Of a stretch of DNA of 64,000 bases, positions 1 to 9,261 are shown piece after piece. A program made the position numbers and the translations under genes. This DNA is from Adhaeretor mobilis (GTDB lineage: Bacteria; Planctomycetota; Planctomycetia; Pirellulales; Lacipirellulaceae), in NCBI RefSeq assembly GCF_007741515.1, contig NZ_CP036263.1, positions 1,302,001-1,366,000 of the forward strand, in the 5' to 3' direction. The notes under the pieces were generated by a model. That model had not been told where the DNA came from, did no database searches, and saw only the letters and a list, made by a program, of their open reading frames with translations. The first letter of the stretch is position 1. Each line of letters opens with the position of its first letter.

Positions 1-1972
1 CCCCAAACTTCTCGATGACATCCAACGGGTCGACGCCATTGCCCTTGGATTTGGACATCGTCTCCCCGTAGCCATCCAGCACCTTCGGGTGGATATACAC
101 CTCAGGGAACGGCACTCCGCCCCCCTCTTCGTTATTTGGATTCAGGTATTCACCCATCAACACCATCCGCGCTACCCACAGCGTGATAATGTCGCGCGAC
201 GTGCTCAGCGTGCTTGTGGGATAGAACGCTTTAAGGGCATCGGTGTCATCCGGCCAACCGAGCGTAGAGAAGGGCCAGAGAGCGCTGGAGAACCAAGTGT
301 CGAGGACGTCTTCTTCTTGGACGAAGCCAAGTTTTTTGGCAGCTTCTTCCCCTAAGGGATTCGGTTCCCGCAAGCAAAGGTACGCGACCCCATTAGCGCC
401 ATCAGGATCATGGCTCATTGTGAACTCCGTGCCATCACCGCTTCCGATCGCATCATCGACCTGACCAACTTTGGCAACAATTGCATCTCTTGCATCTATG
501 CCGGCAAAACTCTTTGACCAAACTGGAACCCGATGCCCCCACCACAGTTGCCGCCCGATGGGCCAGTCGCGTTTCTCGCTGAGCCAGTCGAGATAACTCT
601 TGCCATAACGTTCGGGGATGATTTTCACTTTGCCATCGCTGACGGCATCCATGGCGGACTGCGCTAGCTCGTCCATTTTCACGAACCACTGGTCCGCCAA
701 GTACGGTTCGATGGGCGTCTTGCTTCTATCGCTGTGGGCGAGGTCGATTTCTCGGTCTTCAACGTCGGTCTCTGGGTCGTGGAAGCCTCCTTCGGCAAGT
801 GCTTCTAGGACGGCAGCTCGAGCCTTTCTCATCGTCAGCCCCTGGAATGGCCCCGGCACGGAGCTAGCCAAAGTACCATCAGCGTTCATGATGTTGAGCG
901 TGCCGATGTGCTCGTTGCGTTGCCATACTTCGTAGTCGTTCGCATCGTGCGCTGGCGTGATTTTCACGCAGCCAGAGCCAAGTTCTGGCTTCGCCCACAC
1001 GTCGGTAATCAAGGGAATTTCACGATCCGTCAGTGGCAATTTCAACTTCACGCCACGCTGGGCCATGTCGCGCAGGGTTTCGAGTTCAGGCAGCTTGTTC
1101 TTGCGACGCTCGGCGATTGCTTCGATTTGGGCTTCAATCGCTGGTTTGTCTTTATCATTGGCTGCTGCGAGCTTTTCTTTGAGTTCTGCTTCCACCTTGT
1201 CGAGCTGCTTGGCCGGATCGGGATGCACCGCGACTGCCGTATCGCCGAGCATCGTCTCGGGACGCGTCGTCGCAATAGTGACATGCGTCGGCTCGCCCGG
1301 TTTCGGATCAACCACAGGATAACGAAAATGCCAGAAGTGGCCTTTGATCTGGGTGTGATAAACCTCGTCGTCGCTCACCGCCGTTTGCAGGAACGGGTCC
1401 CAGTTCACCAGACGTTTGCCACGATAAATTTTGCCATCAGCAAACAGCTTGAAAAACGTTTCGCGCACGGCACGGGCGCACTGGTCGTCGAGCGTAAACC
1501 GCGTGCGCGACCAATCGCAACTGGCGCCCAGTTGCTTGAGCTGCCCAAGAATGCGTTTCTCGTACTGCTCTTTCCACTTCCAAATACGATCAACTAGCCC
1601 CTCACGCCCCAGATCGTGCCGCGTGAGCGGTTCTCCTTTTTCATTCTTCTCCTCTTCCGCCAGTCGCCGCTCCACAACCGCCTGCGTGGCGATGCCCGCG
1701 TGATCGGTGCCCGGTTGCCAAAGCACTTCAAACCCCTGCATGCGTTTTCGCCGCACGAGAATGTCTTGCAAGGTGTTGTTGAGGGCATGCCCCAGATGCA
1801 ACGCCCCGGTCACGTTGGGGGGCGGGATGACTACCGAGAAAGGCTGCTTCTCGCCGGAGAGTACCTTCTGCGGATCGGCCTGGAAGTATTCTTGCTTTTC
1901 CCAATAGGCGTACCACTTCTCTTGAGCGGCGCTATGGTCGTACTGCGAGGGGAGTGCTTGAAAGTCAGTCAT
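1..1972 (-). CDS. valS: Valine--tRNA ligase, 3' end cut by window edge
   Basis: Class Ia aminoacyl-tRNA synthetase that charges tRNA-Val in the cytoplasm. About 657 codons are present; the family usually has 870-950, so the tRNA-binding C-terminus lies outside the window. Near the N-terminus (residues about 40-55) the translation reads PPPNVTGALHLGHAL, the ValS form of the HIGH motif, and close to the window edge it reads TMSKSKGNGVDP, the KMSKS loop. The stretch with DHAGIATQ, also typical of ValS, follows the HIGH region. The start is the ATG at 1972 (protein begins MTDFQALPSQYD). The gap to the next gene on the same strand, cimA, is about 195 bases and includes a half-copy of the GACCAAGGTCGACGG repeat near 2112-2132. 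Confidence 0.97.
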   Translation of the reverse strand, partial: MTDFQALPSQYDHSAAQEKWYAYWEKQEYFQADPQKVLSGEKQPFSVVIPPPNVTGALHLGHALNNTLQDILVRRKRMQGFEVLWQPGTDHAGIATQAVVERRLAEEEKNEKGEPLTRHDLGREGLVDRIWKWKEQYEKRILGQLKQLGASCDWSRTRFTLDDQCARAVRETFFKLFADGKIYRGKRLVNWDPFLQTAVSDDEVYHTQIKGHFWHFRYPVVDPKPGEPTHVTIATTRPETMLGDTAVAVHPDPAKQLDKVEAELKEKLAAANDKDKPAIEAQIEAIAERRKNKLPELETLRDMAQRGVKLKLPLTDREIPLITDVWAKPELGSGCVKITPAHDANDYEVWQRNEHIGTLNIMNADGTLASSVPGPFQGLTMRKARAAVLEALAEGGFHDPETDVEDREIDLAHSDRSKTPIEPYLADQWFVKMDELAQSAMDAVSDGKVKIIPERYGKSYLDWLSEKRDWPIGRQLWWGHRVPVWSKSFAGIDARDAIVAKVGQVDDAIGSGDGTEFTMSHDPDGANGVAYLCLREPNPLGEEAAKKLGFVQEEDVLDTWFSSALWPFSTLGWPDDTDALKAFYPTSTLSTSRDIITLWVARMVLMGEYLNPNNEEGGGVPFPEVYIHPKVLDGYGETMSKSKGNGVDPLDVIEKFG

Positions 1973-2167
1973 TGTGGGTTGTTGGCTATTGGGCGCTAGT
2001 TGTTTTACTTTGGAAGTTTCTTGTTCAAACGGGAAATAGCCTCTGTCGGCAGGATTTCGAGTGATTGGCGAGGGGTTGGGAGGTAACCGTTGCAGGCCGT
2101 GCAAACCACACGGCGACCAAGGTCGACGGTTAACGTAATTTTCCCCGAGGCTCTCGACCCTAGTCTC

Positions 2168-3751
2168 TCAACTCTCACTCCTGCAAAGCTTGTACTCAAG
2201 CGAATCCACCAGCGCCATCCAGCTGGCTTCGATCACGTTCTCGTGAACGCCCACGGTGCCCCAGGACTCGATTTCGTCGCGGCTTTCGATCACCACGCGC
2301 ACGCTGGCGGCGGTGGCGGCTTCGCTGTTGATGACGCGCACTTTGTAATCGACTAAGTGCATCTTTGCTAGCTCGGGGAAGTGCCCTGCTAAGGCTTTTC
2401 GCAATGCTCCGTCCAAGGCGTTCACCGGGCCATCGCCCTCGGCCACTTCATGGCGGACTTCCTCGCCTACTTGCAGCTTGACGGTTGCTTCAGTGATTGG
2501 CGTGCCATCGGGTAAGCGATCGACATCGATGTGGTACTTGATTAGCTCGAAGTGCGGTTGGAACGTGCCGGCCAGCTTCTTGAGTAAGATTTCGAACGAC
2601 GCCTCGGCCGCTTCGAACTGGTAGCCTTGATTCTCCAACTCAACGACTTCCTTGAGCACGCGGCCCATGAGGTCTTTGTCTTTATCGAGTTCTAGTTTCG
2701 TCGCGAGAGCCAGGATGTTGGAGCGGCCGGACAGTTCGCTGACCAGGATGCGACGCTCGTTGCCCACCTCAGTCGGGTCGATGTGCTCGTAGCTGTGTGC
2801 TGCCTTGGCAACGGCATGAACGTGCATGCCGCCTTTGTGGGCGAAAGCACTTTGCCCCACGAACGGTTGCCCGTTGCGAGGCAGCATATTGGCGATTTCA
2901 TACACGTAACGCGACAGCTCCGTGAGGCGTTCGGCGCCCCCTCCGGAATTGGAACCGTCGCCTCCAAGCACTTGATAGCCTTGTTTCTTGAGAGCCAGAT
3001 TCGCGACGACGGAAATTAAGTCTGCGTTGCCACATCGCTCGCCCAAGCCGTTGATTGTGCCTTGTACGTGCGTAGCGCCGGCATCGATCGCTGAGAGCGA
3101 ATTCGCTACAGCCAGTTCGCTATCGTTATGCGTGTGAATACCCAGTGGGATGTCTACCGCTGAGGAAGCTTCCTTGGTGATTTGGGCGATTTCCTCGGGC
3201 AGGCTGCCACCGTTGGTGTCGCACATCACAATGATCGACGCACCCGCTTCGGCTGCCGCTTTGATCGTTTGCGGCGCGTAATCGGCATTCGCTTTCCAGC
3301 CGTCGAAGAAGTGCTCAGCATCGTAGATGACTTCTTTGCCCTCACTGACGAAGAACTCAACCGTATCGCGGATCATGGCGAGGTTTTCTTCCAGCGATAC
3401 TCCAAGGACTTCTTTCGCATGAAAGTCGGACGTTTTGCCAACGATCGTGACGACTGGTGTTTCCGCTTTGATCAGGGCGATCATGCCAGGATCGTCCTTC
3501 GCTACTACGCCTTTCCGGCGTGTCATGCCGAATGCGCAAAGCTTCGCGTTATTCTCCAACGGCTTCTCGTGCAGGCGTTGAAAAAACTCCGCATCCTTGG
3601 GGTTTGAGAGCGGGTAGCCCCCTTCGATGAAATCGAACCCGAGTTTGTCGAGCTTTCGCGCGATAAGCACCTTGTCTTCGAGCGAAAAGCTCACCCCCTC
3701 GCCCTGGGCACCATCGCGAAGTGTCGTATCGTAGATTTGGATAGTTTTCAT
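2168..3751 (-). CDS. cimA: (R)-citramalate synthase
   Basis: Condenses pyruvate and acetyl-CoA to (R)-citramalate, the first step of the threonine-independent route to 2-oxobutyrate and isoleucine. At 527 residues it has the full length of the CimA branch of the isopropylmalate synthase/HMGL family. The N-terminus carries IYDTTLRDGAQGEGVSFS (metal-binding D in TTLRDG), the middle carries THNDSELAVANSLSAIDAGA with the HxH-type metal ligands of the TIM barrel, and the last about 130 residues form a LeuA-type allosteric dimer domain where isoleucine feedback would act. The TLRDGAQGEGVSFS wording and the ENNAKLCAFGMTRR segment fit CimA rather than LeuA. The start is the ATG at 3751. It is monocistronic, with 855 bases of repeat-rich DNA upstream. 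Confidence 0.95.
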   Translation of the reverse strand: MKTIQIYDTTLRDGAQGEGVSFSLEDKVLIARKLDKLGFDFIEGGYPLSNPKDAEFFQRLHEKPLENNAKLCAFGMTRRKGVVAKDDPGMIALIKAETPVVTIVGKTSDFHAKEVLGVSLEENLAMIRDTVEFFVSEGKEVIYDAEHFFDGWKANADYAPQTIKAAAEAGASIIVMCDTNGGSLPEEIAQITKEASSAVDIPLGIHTHNDSELAVANSLSAIDAGATHVQGTINGLGERCGNADLISVVANLALKKQGYQVLGGDGSNSGGGAERLTELSRYVYEIANMLPRNGQPFVGQSAFAHKGGMHVHAVAKAAHSYEHIDPTEVGNERRILVSELSGRSNILALATKLELDKDKDLMGRVLKEVVELENQGYQFEAAEASFEILLKKLAGTFQPHFELIKYHIDVDRLPDGTPITEATVKLQVGEEVRHEVAEGDGPVNALDGALRKALAGHFPELAKMHLVDYKVRVINSEAATAASVRVVIESRDEIESWGTVGVHENVIEASWMALVDSLEYKLCRSES

Positions 3752-3791
3752 AGGTGGAGCAAAAGTTGGAGAACTGGTTGGTCACCTGACT

Positions 3792-3910
3792 CGTCATTCC
3801 GGCCGAGCTTTAGCGACCGAGAAATCAGGATAGGAGTTCTATTCGGTGTGCAAAGCGAACTAGAGTCCAAGCCAGATTCCTCAGTCGTTCGACTCTTTTC
3901 GGAATGACAT
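3792..3910. repeat. TCATTCC palindromic repeat, copy 1
   Basis: Imperfect inverted repeat starting TCATTCCGGCCGAG and ending CTTTTCGGAATGAC, with internal arms that resemble the copies at 10130-10230 and 46410-46527 (shared wording GGAATCC/GGATTCCTCAGTCG). It lies upstream of cimA. No coding frame is convincing across it. Confidence 0.7.
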
Positions 3911-4097
3911 TCATCCGGGCGATCTACTGTTTTAGTTGGAAAAGCTCTGGAATTGAAGGCGAGCCACCAAGATAGCCGCTCGCGGCTTAGCGGGCCCTGC
4001 CAGAAAGGAACCCCGGAAGAGCCCACAGGTTCGCTGGGAAGGCCAACCAACAGTAGATCAGTGCTCTACCTGTCGATTACACGCAAGTCCCAGAATT

Positions 4098-4301
4098 GGG
4101 TAGCACCGACGCTTTCTCCTCATTTTGCTTGGCCACCTCGCAAAGAGTGCAAGGGAGAGGTGTCGGTGTGCGCAGCACAAGAGGTCTTCCGCCTAATGAA
4201 TGCCACCATTCTAAGCCTCTTGTCGCAAGCGACCCCGACACATTTCCGACAGAGCGATAGAAGCAGCAAAGCTTATTGCGGAAGAAGTGTCGGGGCTACC
4301 C
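4098..4301. repeat. Long inverted repeat of about 200 bases in the cimA upstream gap
   Basis: Outer arms GGGTAGCACCGACGC (4098-4112) and its near reverse complement ending GTCGGGGCTACCC (to 4301) bracket about 170 bases. Inside there are further short complementary pieces (CACCTC/GAGGTG, CCGACAC/GTGTCGG). The size and the palindromic edges are MITE-like, but no target duplication was recognised and only one copy is visible here. A single arm reading CCGCTCGCGGCTTAGCGG at 3976-3993 just upstream matches the element found inside truB. Confidence 0.5.
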
Positions 4302-4373
4302 AACCCAAAGGCATGGGAATTAGGGACTCATGTGCAACTGACAGCCTCCGATGGCCGAGCTACTTAATCAATC

Positions 4374-4458
4374 CTCCCCAAACTTAATCCCCTGCGCCAG
4401 CGGCATCGCGGTGCCGTAGTTGATCGTCGCCGTGGAGCGGCGCATGTACTGCTTCCAG
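4374..4458 (-). pseudogene. Orphan 85-bp fragment of the aldehyde dehydrogenase 3' end
   Basis: Bases 4374-4458 match bases 6557-6641, the last coding bases of the aldehyde dehydrogenase at 6554-8089, at 82 of 85 positions. The three differences are single substitutions. Two (TTGATC/TTGATT and GTGGAG/GTGGAA) look like codon-third-position changes and the third is a T/G change in the GGCATCGCGG stretch. The stop codon that ends the intact gene is not kept in the fragment. Both copies have the same orientation and bracket the PEP-CTERM gene at 4608-6227, so this is a direct duplication left by insertion or unequal recombination. Confidence 0.85.
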
Positions 4459-4607
4459 TAACTTATTGAGATATGCGCGACGAAAGCGACGTGCTAGCAA
4501 CTTAGGCTCTGTGATTGCAGGCCTTTTAAGAATGAGCATGTAAACTTCAGTGCGCAGGTATCAATAGATAAGAGGCACACCGTTAAGACTTAGTTACTCA
4601 GAGGAGT

Positions 4608-6227
4608 CTAATTCAGAAGTAAGCGGCTCCGTCGTGAAATTACAACAGGAATCGCAAGAATAGCCAGGATTGCAGTATACGGTTCGGGAACGCCTGCTTT
4701 AAGCGACCACAGTGCGATGCCCTCTCGGCCATCTGCAAGTTGAAAGGCAAAAGTAACCTGCCCCTGGTTGTTCAAACTTACGTGAGAGTTGTCACTGAGA
4801 GCGAGGGTACTACCCATGAAAGGATCGCCCTCGCGCGCGATTGTTACCTGACCCAAGTCGTCGTCGTAAAAATAGATACCCCTATCGTTCACGTTACTTG
4901 GAAAAGTATCTCGTAAAGAGGCTTGGAAAACTGCTTGGCCATTGTCGTTGAAGTCGAAACCGCCAAAAAACCGGAATGCACCGTTGCCTTCAGGCACGCT
5001 CTGTCCATCAATTGCAACGGTAGTCAGGCCCGTTTCGTCTCCCTTGAAGATGCCTGCCAATGCCGTGGGAGAGTCCAGGGTTGCAGAAAAGCCGATCTCT
5101 CCTGCGTTATTGAAGACTGTTTTACCGAAGCTGTAGAATCGTACACTACCAGCTGGACCGAGGAAAATTTGCTGTGATCGGGCTATTTCAGTGTTAGTCG
5201 TGCCATCATTCAGAATAAGTCGGTTATCAGAAAAGTGCCCTACCATATTGTTGGGGTAGCCGGCAATAAACGCCGTTTGACCGAGGTCGTTTACCACAGG
5301 TCGGGTAACGTTTTCGAAATTCTCAGAACCACCAGGAGCAGATTGTCCCCCTCGAACGATTTGAGTCAACCCTACCTCATGACCACCGCGGTAGATCGCA
5401 AGCTGATCGTTAGGGGTACTAATCGTGTCCAGATGCCTTGCAGTAAATACTACATTGCCAGCATTGTCTAAAACTGGCGTACTGAGCGTAGAGAGAGTCC
5501 CATTTCCATCGGGGGCAGCTTGGCCTGATCTTGCGATTTGCCTCAGTATGCCACTCTCGCCACGAAAGATTGCCATGCCGTCTGAAGACGACGAGCTTGA
5601 GTCCGTGATATCCGTCAGAATCACTGATTGACCAGCGTCGTTGAAAAGTGGCGCTTGTAGGTCACTGATAATTCCATCACCACCAGGAGCGGCTTGGCCT
5701 TTTCGAGCTATGGGAGCTAGGCTTTCTCCATCCCAAAAATAGGCTCCTTGGTTGTCGGTTGCTCCACCGTCGGTTGTCGACAAGCTGGCACCAAACGCGA
5801 TCTCACCGTTGGTATTCAAAGTGAAATCGGCTGGAAAAAAGGTTGAAGTAGAAAAGCCAAATCTTTCATACTGACCATTGCTCTCGGGAACAGCATCACC
5901 CTTGCGAGCGGCCAACTTGAGTTGTGCGCCATCAATGAGGAACAATCCTAAGTCATCGACAGGGCCTCCACTGGTGCCTACCATCTGGGCCATGAAAGCT
6001 ACTTGTCCAGCCTCGTTGATTTGAGGCTTGTAAAAAGTCGCGTGATGCGTGGCCGATCCAAAAGTACCGTTCCCATCGGGGGAAGCTTCACCTGACATTA
6101 TCAATATATTGAGGCTCGGTTCGGCACGAGCAATCGTTATCAAGGCCAACCAAAACCCAATGGACAGAACAAATGATTTACAATGAGAGTTCGCTGCTCT
6201 GTTTCGAATAGCGTAGTAAAATTTCAT
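4608..6227 (-). CDS. PEP-CTERM protein with NxxGxxAF tandem repeats
   Basis: Secreted, surface-anchored protein of unknown function, 539 residues. The N-terminus has a long signal sequence with a hydrophobic stretch and ARA cleavage-like site near residues 33-35. The body contains about eight units of roughly 55 residues, each with a core such as INEAGQVAFMA, LNTNGEIAFGA, VNDLGQTAFIA or FNDNGQAVFQA; this is the choice-of-anchor tandem repeat NxxGxxAF family. Most units also carry a SPDGNGTF-like loop (GQAAPDGNGTLS, GQSVPEGNGAF). The C-terminus reads VPEPYTAILAILAIP followed by an Arg-rich end, a PEP-CTERM sorting signal for an exosortase. The gene sits between two copies of an aldehyde dehydrogenase fragment, which suggests it arrived after the neighbouring operon was in place. 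Confidence 0.88.
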   Translation of the reverse strand: MKFYYAIRNRAANSHCKSFVLSIGFWLALITIARAEPSLNILIMSGEASPDGNGTFGSATHHATFYKPQINEAGQVAFMAQMVGTSGGPVDDLGLFLIDGAQLKLAARKGDAVPESNGQYERFGFSTSTFFPADFTLNTNGEIAFGASLSTTDGGATDNQGAYFWDGESLAPIARKGQAAPGGDGIISDLQAPLFNDAGQSVILTDITDSSSSSSDGMAIFRGESGILRQIARSGQAAPDGNGTLSTLSTPVLDNAGNVVFTARHLDTISTPNDQLAIYRGGHEVGLTQIVRGGQSAPGGSENFENVTRPVVNDLGQTAFIAGYPNNMVGHFSDNRLILNDGTTNTEIARSQQIFLGPAGSVRFYSFGKTVFNNAGEIGFSATLDSPTALAGIFKGDETGLTTVAIDGQSVPEGNGAFRFFGGFDFNDNGQAVFQASLRDTFPSNVNDRGIYFYDDDLGQVTIAREGDPFMGSTLALSDNSHVSLNNQGQVTFAFQLADGREGIALWSLKAGVPEPYTAILAILAIPVVISRRSRLLLN

Positions 6228-6256
6228 TCTGGATTAGTTCCTGTTAAACAATCGAC

Positions 6257-6300
6257 ACAAAAAAGCCGGAACTCACGCCCCTTGAGCATGAAGTCCGGCT
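6257..6300 (-). terminator. Intrinsic terminator downstream of the lysine-degradation operon
   Basis: Read on the minus strand, AGCCGGACTT pairs with GTTCCGGCT across a loop and is followed by TTTTTT. It lies about 250 bases beyond the aldehyde dehydrogenase stop and just upstream of the PEP-CTERM gene start, so it would separate the two transcripts. Confidence 0.75.
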
Positions 6301-6553
6301 ACATTGTGGCGATGGATTAGGCTGCTCTTTGCTGAATGATCTTCGCTAATTTGAGAGAGGCTGCAGTCGGAGATTTATGGTGCTAAATCTCCTTGACCTA
6401 CCACCTTCACCAGTCTAGCCTGGGTCTTGTGCTGCGGCAAGGTTTCAGGCAATAAGTTACCGCTTGCCGCAGATTACGCTCTCCGTTGCCCGGGCATGAA
6501 TGAGTTGCGGGGAATTGGAGAGATGACGCGACTCAGCTGTCACGTAGCGATAG

Positions 6554-8089
6554 CTACTCCCCAAACTTAATCCCCTGCGCCAGCGGCAGCGCGGTGCCGT
6601 AGTTGATTGTCGCCGTGGAACGGCGCATGTACTGCTTCCAGGAATCGGAGCCACTCTCGCGACCGCCGCCTGTTTCTTTCTCGCCGCCGAACGCGCCACC
6701 AATTTCGGCGCCGCTGGTGCCAATATTTACACCCACCAGGCCGCAGTCGCTGCCGGTAGCGCTCATGAAGCGGTGCGCCTCGCGTACGTCGGTAGTGAAG
6801 ATCGAAGAGGACAGACCTTGCGGCACACCGTTGTGCATGGCGATGGCTTCGTCCAACGTATCGTAAGGCACCACGTAGGTAAGTGGCGCGAAGGTCTCTT
6901 CCCGCATCACCTCGGTTTGCTCGGGCATGAGCACTAGGGCCGGCTCGACATACACGCCGCCGGCGGGAACGCCTTCGCTGCGAGCCTCACCGCCACACAA
7001 TAGCGTGCCGCCCTGCTCTTTCGCTGCTTCGATGCTCGCTTGCATACGTTCAAACGCCGCTTCGTTCACCAGCGGGCCAACGAGTGTCCCTTCTTCGCGT
7101 GGATCTCCGATCGGGAGCGATGCATACGAACTTTGTAACTGTTTGCTTAACTTGTGGACATGATCGCGATGCACGATCAAGCGTCGCAAGCTCGTGCAAC
7201 GTTGGCCGCAGGTGCCCACTGCGGCGAACACGATGGCGCGCACGGCGAGGTCTAAGTCGGCACTGGGAGCGACGATCATGGCGTTATTGCCGCCGAGTTC
7301 CAGTAGGCTACGTCCCAAGCGAGCGCCAACGACTTCCGCTACGGCGCGGCCCATGCGCGTCGAGCCCGTGGCTGAAATGAGCGGCAGCCGTTCATCGGCA
7401 ACCAAACTCTTGCCGACTTCAGCATCGCCAATGATGACGCTCGACAAGGCTTCCGGCGCCCCTTCGAAATTGGCTGCAACACGCGTGACCATTTCATGGC
7501 AGGCAAGAGCCGTGAGCGACGTTTGTTCGGAGGGTTTCCAAACAATGGTGTCGCCACACACTAGGGCCACCATGGCATTCCAAGCCCAGACGGCCGCTGG
7601 GAAGTTAAATGCGGAAATGACGCCGATGGGCCCCAGTGGCTGCCATTGTTCGATCAGGTGATGTTCAGGTCGTTCGCTGGCGATCGAGTTACCGTAGAGT
7701 TGGCGAGACAAACCGACGGCGAACTCGCAGACGTCGATCCACTCTTGAATTTCGCCCTCGGCTTCCGCGCGTATTTTCCCTGCTTCCCAACAGACCAACT
7801 CGGCCAACTCAGCCTTGTTTTTTCGTACGAGATCGCCAACTTGGCGAACTAATTCGCCGCGTCTTGGGGCGGGAACCAACCGCCAAGAGTTGAAAGACCC
7901 GGTGGCCGCGACGATCGCCAAGCCAACCTGTGCAGTCGAGCAGCTCGAAACGGGCAGCGTCGGCTGGCCATTGATCGGCGACTTCGGATTCATCACCGGT
8001 CCCGCACCGGCAATCGATTTAGCACCGATAACACAGCCCGGGGCGGCACCATCGATGAGATTCGGGAGTAATAAGGTCGAAATGTTCAT
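6554..8089 (-). CDS. Alpha-aminoadipate-semialdehyde dehydrogenase (ALDH7/antiquitin type)
   Basis: NAD(P)-dependent aldehyde dehydrogenase of 511 residues, expected to oxidise 2-aminoadipate 6-semialdehyde to 2-aminoadipate. Visible family motifs are VISAFNFPAAVWAWN and WKPSEQTSL (cofactor binding), SATGSTRMGRAV, LELGGNNAMIV with the general-base Glu, and GTCGQRCTS with the catalytic Cys near residue 298. The ELGGNNA wording and the C-terminal SGAEIGGAFGGEKETGGGRESGSDSWKQY, read in pieces, are the ALDH7A1-like version rather than the betaine or succinate-semialdehyde versions. The ATG start overlaps the upstream stop as ATGA, so it is coupled to the saccharopine dehydrogenase gene. The substrate is inferred from that neighbour. 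Part of its 3' end is duplicated at 4374-4458. Confidence 0.9.
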   Translation of the reverse strand: MNISTLLLPNLIDGAAPGCVIGAKSIAGAGPVMNPKSPINGQPTLPVSSCSTAQVGLAIVAATGSFNSWRLVPAPRRGELVRQVGDLVRKNKAELAELVCWEAGKIRAEAEGEIQEWIDVCEFAVGLSRQLYGNSIASERPEHHLIEQWQPLGPIGVISAFNFPAAVWAWNAMVALVCGDTIVWKPSEQTSLTALACHEMVTRVAANFEGAPEALSSVIIGDAEVGKSLVADERLPLISATGSTRMGRAVAEVVGARLGRSLLELGGNNAMIVAPSADLDLAVRAIVFAAVGTCGQRCTSLRRLIVHRDHVHKLSKQLQSSYASLPIGDPREEGTLVGPLVNEAAFERMQASIEAAKEQGGTLLCGGEARSEGVPAGGVYVEPALVLMPEQTEVMREETFAPLTYVVPYDTLDEAIAMHNGVPQGLSSSIFTTDVREAHRFMSATGSDCGLVGVNIGTSGAEIGGAFGGEKETGGGRESGSDSWKQYMRRSTATINYGTALPLAQGIKFGE

Positions 8090-9261
8090 GTTGTAGTCCC
8101 CAGGCCTGTGGTTAAGTCGGCGGCCAGTTTCCGGGCAGCGGCAATGGGTGCGCGGACCTGCGTTGCCGACTCGTAAGGCTTGCCGAACTCGTTTGCCAAG
8201 AAGTCAGACAGCGCAACGTCTTCTTGTCGGACGAAACCCTTGTTGGGAAGTTGGCCATTCACATGCATGTCGAGCACGGCACATAGGCTAGTCGCGGTGG
8301 TGATTTGGATGGAACTGGCCGGTTTGCCGCATAGCTCGCCATGATAAATCTTACGCGCGTCGGCCACTTGTTCGTACCGTCCATCTCGCCAACCAGTCAC
8401 GGTACAGAAGGTCAGCACGACATCTTGGTCGGTCAGTGGCACCGCTTCTTCTAACAGTTCCTTGAGCAGGTCGCGACGATTGTCCAGCCGCAGGCCTTGT
8501 AGCAAGAAGGTCATCAAGTATTGATGACCGATGTAGCGGACAGTCTTGTAGTCGAGATCATTCACTGAGCCGGCAAGCGTTTCGGTCAGCGTGCCCAGTC
8601 CGCCGGAAGTATTGAATGCTTCGTAGTCCACGCCATCGAGGGCGAAATGTTCGAGCCCTTCCATCGGCTGCAGGGCGACCATCTCGCCGTTGCGTATGGC
8701 ATCGCAAAGATTGCAGTACTCGTTGATCAGCCCGTCGGTACTCCAGGTGAGATTGTACTTCAGCAAATTCGTCGGATAGAGCGGTAGTGCGCCGACTCGC
8801 ATCTTCACACGATCCAGTTTCTCAAACCCTTGGCATAGGTCGTTGGCCAGGATGCCGATGAACCCGGGTGCCAGCCCACACTGCGGCATGAAGATCTGGC
8901 CTTCGACGGCTTGCTTCGCAATCCCTCGGACGGCTTTCGTCGTGGCGACATCTTCAGTGAGATCGAAGTAGCTTACCTTCGCAGTCAGTGCCGCGGCAGC
9001 GATGCCTTCGTTTTGATCAAACGGGCACGCGGAGAGCACCGCCCGGCAACCGCTGATTGCCTTCACCACGCCATCGTGATCGGTTACATCGACCTTGGCC
9101 GTTTTTACTTCGACATCGCGGGAGAGGCGCTCTAGTGCGTCCTCTGAGAAGTCGCCCACGAGCACATCGTACCGGCCGGAGTGATGCAGAATGCGCGCGA
9201 CCGCTCCGCCGATTTTTCCGGCACCAAGGATTGCGACTTTGGTTTTTTCTGCTGTGCTCAA
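8086..9261 (-). CDS. Saccharopine dehydrogenase (glutamate-forming type)
   Basis: 391-residue oxidoreductase of the saccharopine dehydrogenase family. In lysine degradation this enzyme splits saccharopine into glutamate and 2-aminoadipate semialdehyde. The N-terminus shows a Rossmann nucleotide-binding loop (VAILGAGKIGGAVAR), followed by the conserved FDLTEDVATTKAV and the PQCGLAPGFIGILAND stretch typical of the family. The start is a TTG at 9261 that overlaps the upstream TGA stop (TTGA), with GGAG eight bases upstream. Its stop overlaps the dehydrogenase start downstream. The lysine-ketoglutarate reductase that would make saccharopine is not in the window. A role on another amino-acid conjugate, such as carboxynorspermidine, is possible but fits the neighbours less well. 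Confidence 0.88.
   Translation of the reverse strand: MSTAEKTKVAILGAGKIGGAVARILHHSGRYDVLVGDFSEDALERLSRDVEVKTAKVDVTDHDGVVKAISGCRAVLSACPFDQNEGIAAAALTAKVSYFDLTEDVATTKAVRGIAKQAVEGQIFMPQCGLAPGFIGILANDLCQGFEKLDRVKMRVGALPLYPTNLLKYNLTWSTDGLINEYCNLCDAIRNGEMVALQPMEGLEHFALDGVDYEAFNTSGGLGTLTETLAGSVNDLDYKTVRYIGHQYLMTFLLQGLRLDNRRDLLKELLEEAVPLTDQDVVLTFCTVTGWRDGRYEQVADARKIYHGELCGKPASSIQITTATSLCAVLDMHVNGQLPNKGFVRQEDVALSDFLANEFGKPYESATQVRAPIAAARKLAADLTTGLGTTT

Noticed and set aside
2005..2199. 64-codon minus-strand frame between valS and cimA
   Set aside because: It overlaps the cimA 3' end and a repeat arm and has no recognisable content.
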